Assembly: GCF_030264295.1 (NCBI RefSeq)
Contig: NZ_CP127173.1
Location: 8,315,501-8,379,500, forward strand
Source of the DNA: Amycolatopsis nalaikhensis
GTDB lineage: Bacteria > Actinomycetota > Actinomycetes > Mycobacteriales > Pseudonocardiaceae
Direction: 5' to 3'
DNA length: 64,000 nucleotides
The first letter of the stretch is position 1, and each line of letters starts with the position of its first letter. This document shows positions 26,044 through 33,297 of this stretch, in pieces. The notes below the pieces were generated by a model. That model worked only from the letters and a program-made list of their open reading frames with translations. It was not told the origin of the DNA and searched no databases. Made by a program: the position numbers and the translations under genes.

Positions 26044-27051
26044 GTGTCCTCGAGCAGCACGGAACCGCGGCGGGTGACCATCCACGACGTCGCCCGCTCG
26101 GCCGGGGTCTCCCGGCAGACGGTGTCGCGCGCGCTGAACGACAAGGCCGAGATCGACGGCTCGACCAAGCAGCGCGTCCTCGACGCCGCCCGTGCGCTCG
26201 GGTACCGCCCGAGCCGCTTCGCCCGCGGCCTGGTCCGGCAGGACACCACCACGATCGGCCTGGTCGTGCCGGACCTGCTCAACCCCTTCTTCACCGAGGT
26301 CGCCTCCGGCGCGCTGGAGGCGGCCCGGTCCCGCGGCTGGCACGTCGTCGTCTACGACACCGCCGACGACGCCGAGCAGGAGCTGGCCACGCTCCGGGTG
26401 ATCGGCACCCAGGTCGACGCGGTCGTCGGCTACTTCAGCCGGTCCGACGAGGACCTCGACCGCTTCACCCCGGGCGTCCCGGTGGTGCTGATCGGCCGCG
26501 AGCCCCGCGCCGCGCGGTTCAGCGGCATCACGATCGACGGCGAGGACGGCGTCCGCGAAGCCGTCGCCCACCTGGTCTCCCTCGGCCACCGGCGGATCGG
26601 GATGCTCGACCACGACCGCCGTCCCGAGCCGAGCATCCGCCAGCACTGGTTCCGCCGGGCCGCCGCCGAGCACGGCCTCGCCGTCGCGCCGGGGTGGATC
26701 ACGCGCGCCGCGCAGACCGTCGACGGCGGGGGCGCCGCGCTCGCCGGCCTGCTCGCCGCCCACCCCGACGTCACCGCCGTGTTCGCCTTCAACGACGTCA
26801 TCGCCATCGGCGCCCTGCGGGAAGCCCGCCGGTTCGGCCTGCGCGTGCCCGCCGACCTCGCGGTGATCGGGTTCGACGGGCTGGCACTCGGCACGCTCGT
26901 CGAGCCGGAGCTCTCCAGCGTCGCCATCGACACCCGCGCGCTCGGGACCCTCGCCGTCGAAGAGGCGGCCCGGCTCGTGACCGGTGCCGAGCCGCTCGAG
27001 CCCGGCGAGCTGATCATCCGCGCCCGGCTCCACCTGCGCGAATCCGCCTGA
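26044..27051 (+). CDS. LacI-family transcriptional regulator
   Basis: 335 residues. The N-terminal HTH (VTIHDVARSAGVSRQTVSRALN) with hinge helix (RVLDAARALGYRPSRFARGL) is followed by the periplasmic-binding-protein-like sensor domain, with TTTIGLVVPDLLNPFFTEVASG and the C-terminal VIGFDGLALGTLVEPELSSV. It starts with GTG. It lies directly upstream of lacZ with two operator-like palindromes between them, so it most likely represses the beta-galactosidase gene until a galactoside or other sugar inducer binds. Confidence 0.93.
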   Translation: MSSSSTEPRRVTIHDVARSAGVSRQTVSRALNDKAEIDGSTKQRVLDAARALGYRPSRFARGLVRQDTTTIGLVVPDLLNPFFTEVASGALEAARSRGWHVVVYDTADDAEQELATLRVIGTQVDAVVGYFSRSDEDLDRFTPGVPVVLIGREPRAARFSGITIDGEDGVREAVAHLVSLGHRRIGMLDHDRRPEPSIRQHWFRRAAAEHGLAVAPGWITRAAQTVDGGGAALAGLLAAHPDVTAVFAFNDVIAIGALREARRFGLRVPADLAVIGFDGLALGTLVEPELSSVAIDTRALGTLAVEEAARLVTGAEPLEPGELIIRARLHLRESA

Positions 27052-27095
27052 TCCCTTGACACCCGGTCCCGTCGCCACGCAGACTTCCGGGCGTT

Positions 27096-27119
27096 CCGTG
27101 AACGTTCACGGGAGCGCTC
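27096..27119 (+). promoter_or_regulatory. Two adjacent LacI-type operators before lacZ
   Basis: CCGTGAACGTTCACGG at 27096-27111 is a perfect 16-bp palindrome with the central CG typical of LacI-family sites. It runs straight into GGGAGCGCTC at 27110-27119, a half-matching version of the actinobacterial CebR/BglR box (TGGGAGCGCTCCCA). They lie 44-67 bases before the lacZ start. The adjacent LacI protein is the obvious candidate for the first site. Confidence 0.7.
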
Positions 27120-27162
27120 ACGGGCGATCGCCGCCGGTGCCCTCGAGGGCTGAAAGGACTCC

Positions 27163-30000
27163 ATGTCGTACGTCGAAGATCCGGGCCCCGGCCACGGTTC
27201 GCTGCCCCCGCGCGCGGCCTTCACCTCCGACGCGCCGTCGTTGTCCCTCGACGGCACCTGGCGGTTCCGGCTCTCCCCGAGCGTCGCCGCCGCTCCCCCG
27301 GACGTCTTCGAAGACGGCTTCGACGACTCGGCGTGGGACGAGCTGCCGGTGCCCTCGATGTGGCAGCTGCACGGCCACGGCGAGCCCGCCTACACGAACG
27401 TGCACTACCCGTTCCCGGTCGACCCGCCGCACGTGCCGTCGGACAACCCGACCGGCGACCACCGGCTGCGGTTCGACCTGCCGGGCGGCTGGCCCGCCGG
27501 GTCCGCCGTGCTGCGGTTCGACGGGATCGACTCGTGCGGGCGGATCTGGCTCAACGGCACCGAACTGGGCGTGACGAAGGGCAGCAGGCTGCCGTCGGAG
27601 TTCGAGGTCGGCCCGCTGCTGCGGCCACGCGGCAACGTCCTGGTCGTGCGCGTGCACCAGTGGTCGGCGGGCAGCTACCTCGAAGACCAGGACATGTGGT
27701 GGCTGTCCGGGATCTTCCGGTCGGTGACGCTGCTCGCGCGGCCGTCCGGCGGCATCGGCGACTACTGGGTCCGCGCGGACTACGACCACACGACCGGGCT
27801 GGGCACGATCCGCGTCGAGACCGGACCGGACGTCGTGCTGGACGTTCCCGCACTCGGCGTCACGGCGCACCCGGCCGGGGAGCCGCTGGAGCTGCCGGTC
27901 GAGCCGTGGAGCGCGGAGTCACCGCGGCTCTACGACGGCACGCTGTCGACTGTGGCCGAACGGGTGCCGGTGCGGATCGGGTTCCGGACCGTCACGATCG
28001 AGGACGGGCAGCTCAAGGTCAACGGCCGACGGCTGCTGCTGCGCGGGGTGAACCGCCACGAACACGACCCGCGTTCCGGCCGGGTGGTGTCCCGCGCGCT
28101 CGCGCTCGAGGACGTGCTGCTGATGAAGCGGCACAACGTCAACGCCGTCCGGACCAGCCACTACCCGCCGGCCCCGGAGTTCCTGGAGTTGTGCGACGCC
28201 TACGGCCTCTGGGTGGTCGACGAGTGCGACCTCGAGACCCACGGCTTCGGGCCGCTGGGCTGGGACCGCAACCCGAGTGGCGAGCCGATGTGGGCCGAGG
28301 CGTACCTGGACCGGATGCGGCGCACGGTGGAGCGGGACAAGAACCGGCCCAGCGTGATCCTCTGGTCGCTCGGCAACGAAAGCCACACCGGCGAGAACCT
28401 GGCCCGGATGGCCGAGTGGACGCGGCGCCGGGACCCGACGCGGCCGGTGCACTACGAGGGCGACCACGACTGTTCCTATGTGGACGTCCACAGTCGCATG
28501 TACGCGACGCACGCCGAAGTGGACGCGATCGGCCGCCGCGAAGACGACAACGAGCGGCGCCGGGAGCTGCCGTTCGTGCTGTGCGAGTACGCGCACGCGA
28601 TGGGCAACGGGCCGGGTAGCCTGCTGGAGTACCGGGAGCTGTTCGAGCGGTACCCGAACTACCAGGGCGGGTTCGTCTGGGAATGGATCGACCACGGCTT
28701 GGCTGCCGACGGTCATTTCGCCTACGGCGGTGACTTCGGCGAGCCGATCCACGACGGCAACTTCGTCATCGACGGCCTGGTCTTCCCGGACCGGACACCG
28801 TCACCGGGGCTGCTCGAGTACGCGAAGATCATCGAGCCGGTCCGGATCTCCGCCGACCCGGACGGCGTCCGCGTGGCGAACCACTACGATTTCCTGTCCA
28901 CTGAGCACCTGACGTTCTCCTGGGTGCTCGAGGATGAAGGAATCCCTGTTGCGCAGGGTGTTCTCGACGTCCCGGTCGTCCATTCCGGACAGAGCGTCTC
29001 GGTGCCACTTCCGTCGTTGCCGACGACTTCGGGCGAGTCGTGGCTGACGGTGTCGGCTTCGTTGACCGCCGCGACGTCGTGGGCCCCGGCGGGGCACGTG
29101 GTCGGCTGGGGCCAGCTGCCCGTGTCACCGCCCCGCGTCCGGCCCGTGCGGCCCGCGCGGGGCCCGGTGTTCCACACGGCCGGACGGCTCGTGCTGGGAC
29201 CGGGCGAGTTTGACCCGGCGACAGGGGTGCTGACGGCACTGGGCGGACTTGAAGTGCGGGGTCCGCGTCTCGACGTCTGGCGGGCGACGACGGACAACGA
29301 CCGCGGTTCGTCACCGGGGCCGGCGGAGGCATCGCAGTGGCGGGAAGCGGGGCTGCACCGGATGCAGCACCGGGTGATCGAGGTGGACGCCGACGGCGAC
29401 GAGCTGGTGGTGCGGACGCGCGTCGCTCCCCCGGCGCAGGCGTTCGGCTTGTTCGCGGACTACACGTGGACGGCGTTCGACGACGGTCTCCGCCTCCGGG
29501 TGGAGGTGACGCCGGACGACTACCCGGGCACGCTGCCCCGCCTGGGCGTGACGATGGCGGTCCCGGCGGAGCTGGGGACGGCGGAGTGGTTCGGCGGCGG
29601 CCCGGGCGAGGCGTACGCGGACAGCTGCCAGGCGGCGCGGATCGGGCGGTTCTCCAGCAGCGTCGACGGCCTGCAGACGCCGTACGTGTACCCGCAGGAG
29701 AACGGCAACCGGGCGGCGGTGCGCTGGGCCCGCTTCACGACCCCGGACGGCGCGGGCGTGCACATCACGGGCGAACCGGAGTTCGCGTTCACCGCGCGAC
29801 GCTGGGACACGGCGGCGTTGGAGGCGGCCCGGCACACGGACGACCTGGTCCCGGGCCCCCTGGTGCACTTGACGCTGGACACGGCCCAGCACGGCCTCGG
29901 GACGGCGTCCTGCGGGCCCGGGGTGCTGCCGCGGTACCGGCTGGTGGCGCAGAAGACGGCGTTCACGCTGGAGTTCCGGCGGGTGGCTGTCGCAAATTGA
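27163..30000 (+). CDS. lacZ: Beta-galactosidase, GH2 LacZ type
   Basis: 945 residues, somewhat shorter than E. coli LacZ (1023). Order: jelly-roll sugar-binding domain (SLDGTWRFRLSPS, SMWQLHGHGEPAYTNVHYPF), Ig-like domain, TIM barrel, then the Bgal_small_N beta-supersandwich. In the barrel, GVNRHEHDP and RTSHYPP are conserved. The acid/base Glu is in WSLGNESHTGEN (about 406) and the nucleophile Glu in LCEYAHAMGNGPG (about 475). The C-terminal part keeps WRATTDNDRG and EWFGGGPGEAYADS. There is no signal peptide, so it is cytoplasmic and hydrolyses imported galactosides. No sugar transporter is adjacent. It is controlled, I infer, by the upstream LacI protein. Confidence 0.95.
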   Translation: MSYVEDPGPGHGSLPPRAAFTSDAPSLSLDGTWRFRLSPSVAAAPPDVFEDGFDDSAWDELPVPSMWQLHGHGEPAYTNVHYPFPVDPPHVPSDNPTGDHRLRFDLPGGWPAGSAVLRFDGIDSCGRIWLNGTELGVTKGSRLPSEFEVGPLLRPRGNVLVVRVHQWSAGSYLEDQDMWWLSGIFRSVTLLARPSGGIGDYWVRADYDHTTGLGTIRVETGPDVVLDVPALGVTAHPAGEPLELPVEPWSAESPRLYDGTLSTVAERVPVRIGFRTVTIEDGQLKVNGRRLLLRGVNRHEHDPRSGRVVSRALALEDVLLMKRHNVNAVRTSHYPPAPEFLELCDAYGLWVVDECDLETHGFGPLGWDRNPSGEPMWAEAYLDRMRRTVERDKNRPSVILWSLGNESHTGENLARMAEWTRRRDPTRPVHYEGDHDCSYVDVHSRMYATHAEVDAIGRREDDNERRRELPFVLCEYAHAMGNGPGSLLEYRELFERYPNYQGGFVWEWIDHGLAADGHFAYGGDFGEPIHDGNFVIDGLVFPDRTPSPGLLEYAKIIEPVRISADPDGVRVANHYDFLSTEHLTFSWVLEDEGIPVAQGVLDVPVVHSGQSVSVPLPSLPTTSGESWLTVSASLTAATSWAPAGHVVGWGQLPVSPPRVRPVRPARGPVFHTAGRLVLGPGEFDPATGVLTALGGLEVRGPRLDVWRATTDNDRGSSPGPAEASQWREAGLHRMQHRVIEVDADGDELVVRTRVAPPAQAFGLFADYTWTAFDDGLRLRVEVTPDDYPGTLPRLGVTMAVPAELGTAEWFGGGPGEAYADSCQAARIGRFSSSVDGLQTPYVYPQENGNRAAVRWARFTTPDGAGVHITGEPEFAFTARRWDTAALEAARHTDDLVPGPLVHLTLDTAQHGLGTASCGPGVLPRYRLVAQKTAFTLEFRRVAVAN

Positions 30001-30059
30001 GACATCCGGGCGTGGCCGGATGCGGTGTGGTTGAGGCCCCGACGAACAGGAGCGTCCCG

Positions 30060-30659
30060 GTGACCTCTTCCACGACGTCCCCCTCGAGCGCGCGGCTGCT
30101 GGCCACGCCCGGCGCGCTCGGCCTGGCGGACCTGGTCGCGATCTTCGACGACCTGCAGTTCACCTTGAAGTGCTGCGAACGGCTGGTCGCGGAGCTCGCC
30201 CGGCCGCGGGTGGACGCGGTGCTCGTCGAGGCGCTGTGGGTGTCGGCGCTCAACTCCTACGCGCGGTGCTTCCGGACCGGCGACCGCGGGCTGCACCTGA
30301 CCGTGGCCGACGTCGAGGCGACCGGGGTGCCGGGTGAGGTCGTCGAGTGGCACGAACTGCTGGGGCGGATCCGGGACTTCTCCCTCGACGGCCCGGTCAA
30401 CCCGCGGGAGACCTACGCGGTGGGCGTGTCCCAGTCCGCCGAAGGCCAGGCCGCCGGGGTCGTCGTCACCTCGGCCCCGCGCCCGCTCGTCGACGACGTG
30501 ACGGTCCGGCAGACCGGACGGCTGGCCTTCGAGCTGAGCCGCCAGGTCGACACGCGGATCCAGGAGCACCAGAAGACGGTCTTCGCCGCGGCTTCGAAGC
30601 TCACCCCGGCGCAGCTCGGCGCGTTGCCCACCGTCGAGGTCGTCGCCGAAACCGACTGA
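30060..30659 (+). CDS. Unknown protein downstream of lacZ
   Basis: 199 residues from a GTG that has AGGAG seven bases upstream. I do not recognise the family. The protein is soluble, with no signal peptide or TM segment. An alpha-helical first half (FDDLQFTLKCCERLVAELARP) is followed by WVSALNSYARCFRTGDRGLHLT and a C-terminal long helix (QVDTRIQEHQKTVFAAASKL). It follows lacZ by 59 bases on the same strand and may share its transcript. It converges on the Nudix gene. The Cys-Cys pair and the Asn-Ser-Tyr-Ala-Arg-Cys-Phe block are candidates for conserved residues, but nothing here gives a function. Confidence 0.7.
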   Translation: MTSSTTSPSSARLLATPGALGLADLVAIFDDLQFTLKCCERLVAELARPRVDAVLVEALWVSALNSYARCFRTGDRGLHLTVADVEATGVPGEVVEWHELLGRIRDFSLDGPVNPRETYAVGVSQSAEGQAAGVVVTSAPRPLVDDVTVRQTGRLAFELSRQVDTRIQEHQKTVFAAASKLTPAQLGALPTVEVVAETD

Positions 30660-30665
30660 GGCGGG

Positions 30666-31343
30666 TCAGGCGCGCAGCATCGGCGGGTACAGCAGCTCCG
30701 CCTTCCCCCGCCGATACAACCGGGCCGGGCGGCCGCCGTCGCGAGTGGTCGTCCGGCCCGTCGGCTCCAGCAACCCCTCCGCTCCGGTCACCTTCCGGTG
30801 AAAATTGCGCGGGTCCAAGCGCGTGTCCCAGACCAGCTCGTACACCCTCCGCAGCTCCGCGACCGTGAACTCCGGCGGACAGAACGCCGTCGCCAGCGGT
30901 GAATACTCCAGCTTGGCCCGGGCCCGCTCGAGGCCGTCGCGCAGGATTTGATCGTGGTCGAACGCCAGCCGCTCCGTCACCAGGGAACGCACCGGCGCCC
31001 AGCGTGCCTCCGCCGCGTCCGTGCCCGCCCGCGGTGTCGGCAAGTCCGGGGCCAGCGCCAAGTACGCGACCGTCACCACGCGCATCCGCGGGTCGCGGTC
31101 CGGTGCGCCGTACCCGGCCAGCTGTTCGATGTGGACGGTGCCCGGTGCCAGTCCCGTCTCCTCCGCCAGTTCGCGCCGTGCCGCGTCGGGCAGGTCCTCG
31201 TCGGCCCGGACGAACCCGCCCGGCAGCGCCCACTCCCCCTCGTACGGCGAGATCCCCCGGCGCACCACCAGCGCGCACAGCTCGTCCCCGGTCAGGGTCA
31301 GCACGACCAGGTCCACGGTGACGGCGAACGGCGGGTGACCCAT
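30666..31343 (-). CDS. NrtR-like Nudix-domain transcriptional regulator
   Basis: 225 residues. An N-terminal Nudix domain has an intact Nudix box (GFVRADEDLPDAARRELAEE, then TGL), so hydrolase activity is possible. A C-terminal winged helix has SPLATAFCPPEFTVAELRRVYELVW and DPRNFHRKVTG, the NrtR family hallmark. NrtR proteins sense ADP-ribose or related NAD intermediates and repress NAD-metabolism genes. The gene is divergent from the SPFH/NAD-kinase-like pair, and two copies of one palindrome lie between them, which argues for autoregulation and control of that pair. Confidence 0.87.
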   Translation of the reverse strand: MGHPPFAVTVDLVVLTLTGDELCALVVRRGISPYEGEWALPGGFVRADEDLPDAARRELAEETGLAPGTVHIEQLAGYGAPDRDPRMRVVTVAYLALAPDLPTPRAGTDAAEARWAPVRSLVTERLAFDHDQILRDGLERARAKLEYSPLATAFCPPEFTVAELRRVYELVWDTRLDPRNFHRKVTGAEGLLEPTGRTTTRDGGRPARLYRRGKAELLYPPMLRA

Positions 31344-31360
31344 GCCACCACCCTACCCCG

Positions 31361-31413
31361 TAATCGTCAGCTTGACGATTAGACGTCCACCCCATATCGT
31401 CACAACGACGATA
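31361..31413. promoter_or_regulatory. Pair of ATCGTC-N5-GACGAT operators (NrtR sites)
   Basis: Site 1 (31361-31381) is TAATCGTCA-GCT-TGACGATTA, a perfect inverted repeat. Site 2 (31395-31413) is TATCGTC-ACAAC-GACGATA, also perfect. Both share the core ATCGTC-N5-GACGAT, and their centres are 33 bases apart, about three helical turns, so two dimers would sit on the same face. Site 2 touches the GAGGAGGG ribosome site of the SPFH gene; site 1 is 18 bases from the regulator's own start. Confidence 0.85.
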
Positions 31414-31426
31414 AGAGGAGGGCTTC

Positions 31427-32425
31427 ATGGCCGACATCGATCGCCGGTTCGGGTTCCGGCACCTGCGCGGTGCTCCCACCGTGCACATCCGCCACTACCG
31501 CCGCGGCAAGCTCGCGCACGACGGCGTCGGGCTGTCGTTCTGGTACCGGCCGCTGACCGCGGTCGTCTCGGAAGTGCCGGTCGACGACCGCGAGCTGCCG
31601 CTGCTCTTCCACGCCCGCACCGCCGACTTCCAGGACGTCACCGTGCAGCTCGCCCTCACCTTCCGGATCGAGGACCCGGCGCTGGCCGCGCAGCGGATCG
31701 ACTTCTCCATCGACCCCGACACCGGGCGCTGGCGAAGTGATCCCCTCGCGCAGATCAGCGGGCTGCTCACCGAGAACGTCCAGCAGTACGCCGTCGAGGT
31801 GCTCACCCGCACTCCCCTGGAAACCGCGCTGGTCGACGGCGTCCGGGCGGTCCGCGACCGGATCCGCGCCGGCCTCGCCGAAGAAGACACCCGGCTCGCG
31901 CAGACCGGCTCGGCCGTCGTCGACGTCCGCGTCGTCGCCATCCGGGCCGAGCCCGAGGTCGAGAAGGCCCTGCAGACGACCGCGCGGGAGAAGGTGCAGC
32001 AGGAAGCCGACCGCGCCACCTACGAGCGGCGCGCGCTCGCCGTCGAACGCGAGCGCGCCATCGGGGAAAACGAGCTGCAGAACCAGATCGAGCTGGCCCG
32101 CCGCGAAGAGCAGCTGCTCGCCCAGCGCGGCGCGAACGCCCGTCGCCAGGCCGAAGAAGCCGCCGCGGCGAGCCGGATCGAGACCGAGGCGCAGGCGTCG
32201 CGCGAAGAGCGGCTGACGCAGGTCAAGGCCGCGGGCAAGCGGGCCCTCGGCGAGGCGGACGCGGCGGGCGAAGCCGCCCGGCTGGCCGCCTACCGCGACC
32301 TCCCGGAGGGCGTCCTGACCGGGCTCGCGCTGAAGGAGCTGGCGGGCAACCTGCCCCAGATCGACAGCCTGGTCCTGACGCCGGACCTGCTCACCCCGCT
32401 GCTGACGAAGCTGGGCGGACGGTGA
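31427..32425 (+). CDS. SPFH/band-7 domain protein with coiled coil
   Basis: 332 residues. An SPFH (stomatin/prohibitin/flotillin/HflK) core occupies about 35-190 (VQLALTFRIEDPALAAQRIDF, VRDRIRAGLAEEDTRLAQTGSAVVDVRVVAI). A charged coiled coil of about 100 residues (AREKVQQEADRATYERRALA to EERLTQVKAAGKRAL) and a short hydrophobic tail follow. There is no N-terminal TM helix or signal peptide, unlike HflK or flotillin, so it may attach to membranes peripherally or form a cytoplasmic ring. Its stop overlaps the NAD-kinase-like start as GTGA, so the two products are probably made in proportion. It is regulated, I infer, by the divergent NrtR-like protein. Confidence 0.85.
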   Translation: MADIDRRFGFRHLRGAPTVHIRHYRRGKLAHDGVGLSFWYRPLTAVVSEVPVDDRELPLLFHARTADFQDVTVQLALTFRIEDPALAAQRIDFSIDPDTGRWRSDPLAQISGLLTENVQQYAVEVLTRTPLETALVDGVRAVRDRIRAGLAEEDTRLAQTGSAVVDVRVVAIRAEPEVEKALQTTAREKVQQEADRATYERRALAVERERAIGENELQNQIELARREEQLLAQRGANARRQAEEAAAASRIETEAQASREERLTQVKAAGKRALGEADAAGEAARLAAYRDLPEGVLTGLALKELAGNLPQIDSLVLTPDLLTPLLTKLGGR

Positions 32426-33291
32426 GCCTCGCCCCGCGCGTCGTGCTGGTGCACCGGCGCACCGAGCTGGCCGAGCTCGTGGCCCGCCACGGCACGCGCG
32501 GCCAAGCGGAGTTCTTCCTGCGCACGCGGGGCCGGGACCTCACCGAAGTGACCGAGGCCGACGCCGCCGTGCGCGCGGCCCTCGCCGCGGCGTCGGCGGC
32601 GATCCCGCTCGACTGGCGCCGCGGCGAGGTGGAACGCGCGGACCTCGACCGGTTCCTGTTCACCCCGGAAGACGTCGTGGTCGTCGTCGGCCAGGACGGG
32701 CTGATCGCCAACGTGGCCAAGTACCTCGACGGCCAGCCGGTGATCGGCGTGACGCCCGGCGCGCCCGGCGTCCTCGTCAAGCACCCGGCCGGCGCCGTCG
32801 CGGACCTGCTGCGCTCGACCGGCGACGTCGAGCACCGGACGATGGCCGAGCTGACCGCCGACGACGGCCAGCGCCTGCTCGCGCTCAACGAGATCTACCT
32901 CGGCCACGCCGGGCACCAGACGGCCCGCTACCGGCTGGGGGTCGGCAGCGGGACGGCGGAACGCCAGGCGTCGTCGGGGATCCTGGTCGGGACCGGCACC
33001 GGCGCGACCGGCTGGTGCGGCTCCGTGTGGCGGGAACGCGGCAGCGCGCTGCGCCTGCCCGCGCCCGGCGAGGCCCGGCTGGTCTGGTTCGTGCGCGAGG
33101 CGTGGCCGTCGCCGACCACGGGGACTTCTTGGACGGAAGGCGAGTTGACGAAGACGTCGCTGACGGTGGAGGTCGAGTCCGACCGCCTGGTCGCGTTCGG
33201 CGACGGCCTCGAAGCCGACACGGTCGCCCTGACCCGCGGCCAGACGGCGACCTTCGCCCCCGCGGCGAAGGTCGTCCGGCTGGTGCGGTGA
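32422..33291 (+). CDS. NAD-kinase-like protein with altered nucleotide loop
   Basis: 289 residues. The NAD-kinase/diacylglycerol-kinase fold shows in VVVVVGQDGLIANVAKYL (residues 85-102), where the usual GGDG loop reads GQDG, in LNEIYLGH (the NE motif), and in SSGILVGTGTGATGW, the counterpart of the STPTGSTAY strand-turn. The C-terminus ends in a beta-rich DGLEADTVALTRGQTATFAPA typical of the second NADK domain. Some database entries of this type are named sugar kinase. Given the NrtR-like regulator and operators upstream, a role in NAD(P) phosphorylation or sensing is likely, but the altered loop means activity is uncertain. Confidence 0.75.
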   Translation: MSLAPRVVLVHRRTELAELVARHGTRGQAEFFLRTRGRDLTEVTEADAAVRAALAAASAAIPLDWRRGEVERADLDRFLFTPEDVVVVVGQDGLIANVAKYLDGQPVIGVTPGAPGVLVKHPAGAVADLLRSTGDVEHRTMAELTADDGQRLLALNEIYLGHAGHQTARYRLGVGSGTAERQASSGILVGTGTGATGWCGSVWRERGSALRLPAPGEARLVWFVREAWPSPTTGTSWTEGELTKTSLTVEVESDRLVAFGDGLEADTVALTRGQTATFAPAAKVVRLVR

Positions 33292-33297
33292 GGGACG

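Noticed and set aside
31361..31413. The two palindromes as transcription terminators
   Set aside because: They lie between divergent starts, share one core with fixed spacing and overlap a ribosome site, which is operator and not terminator behaviour.
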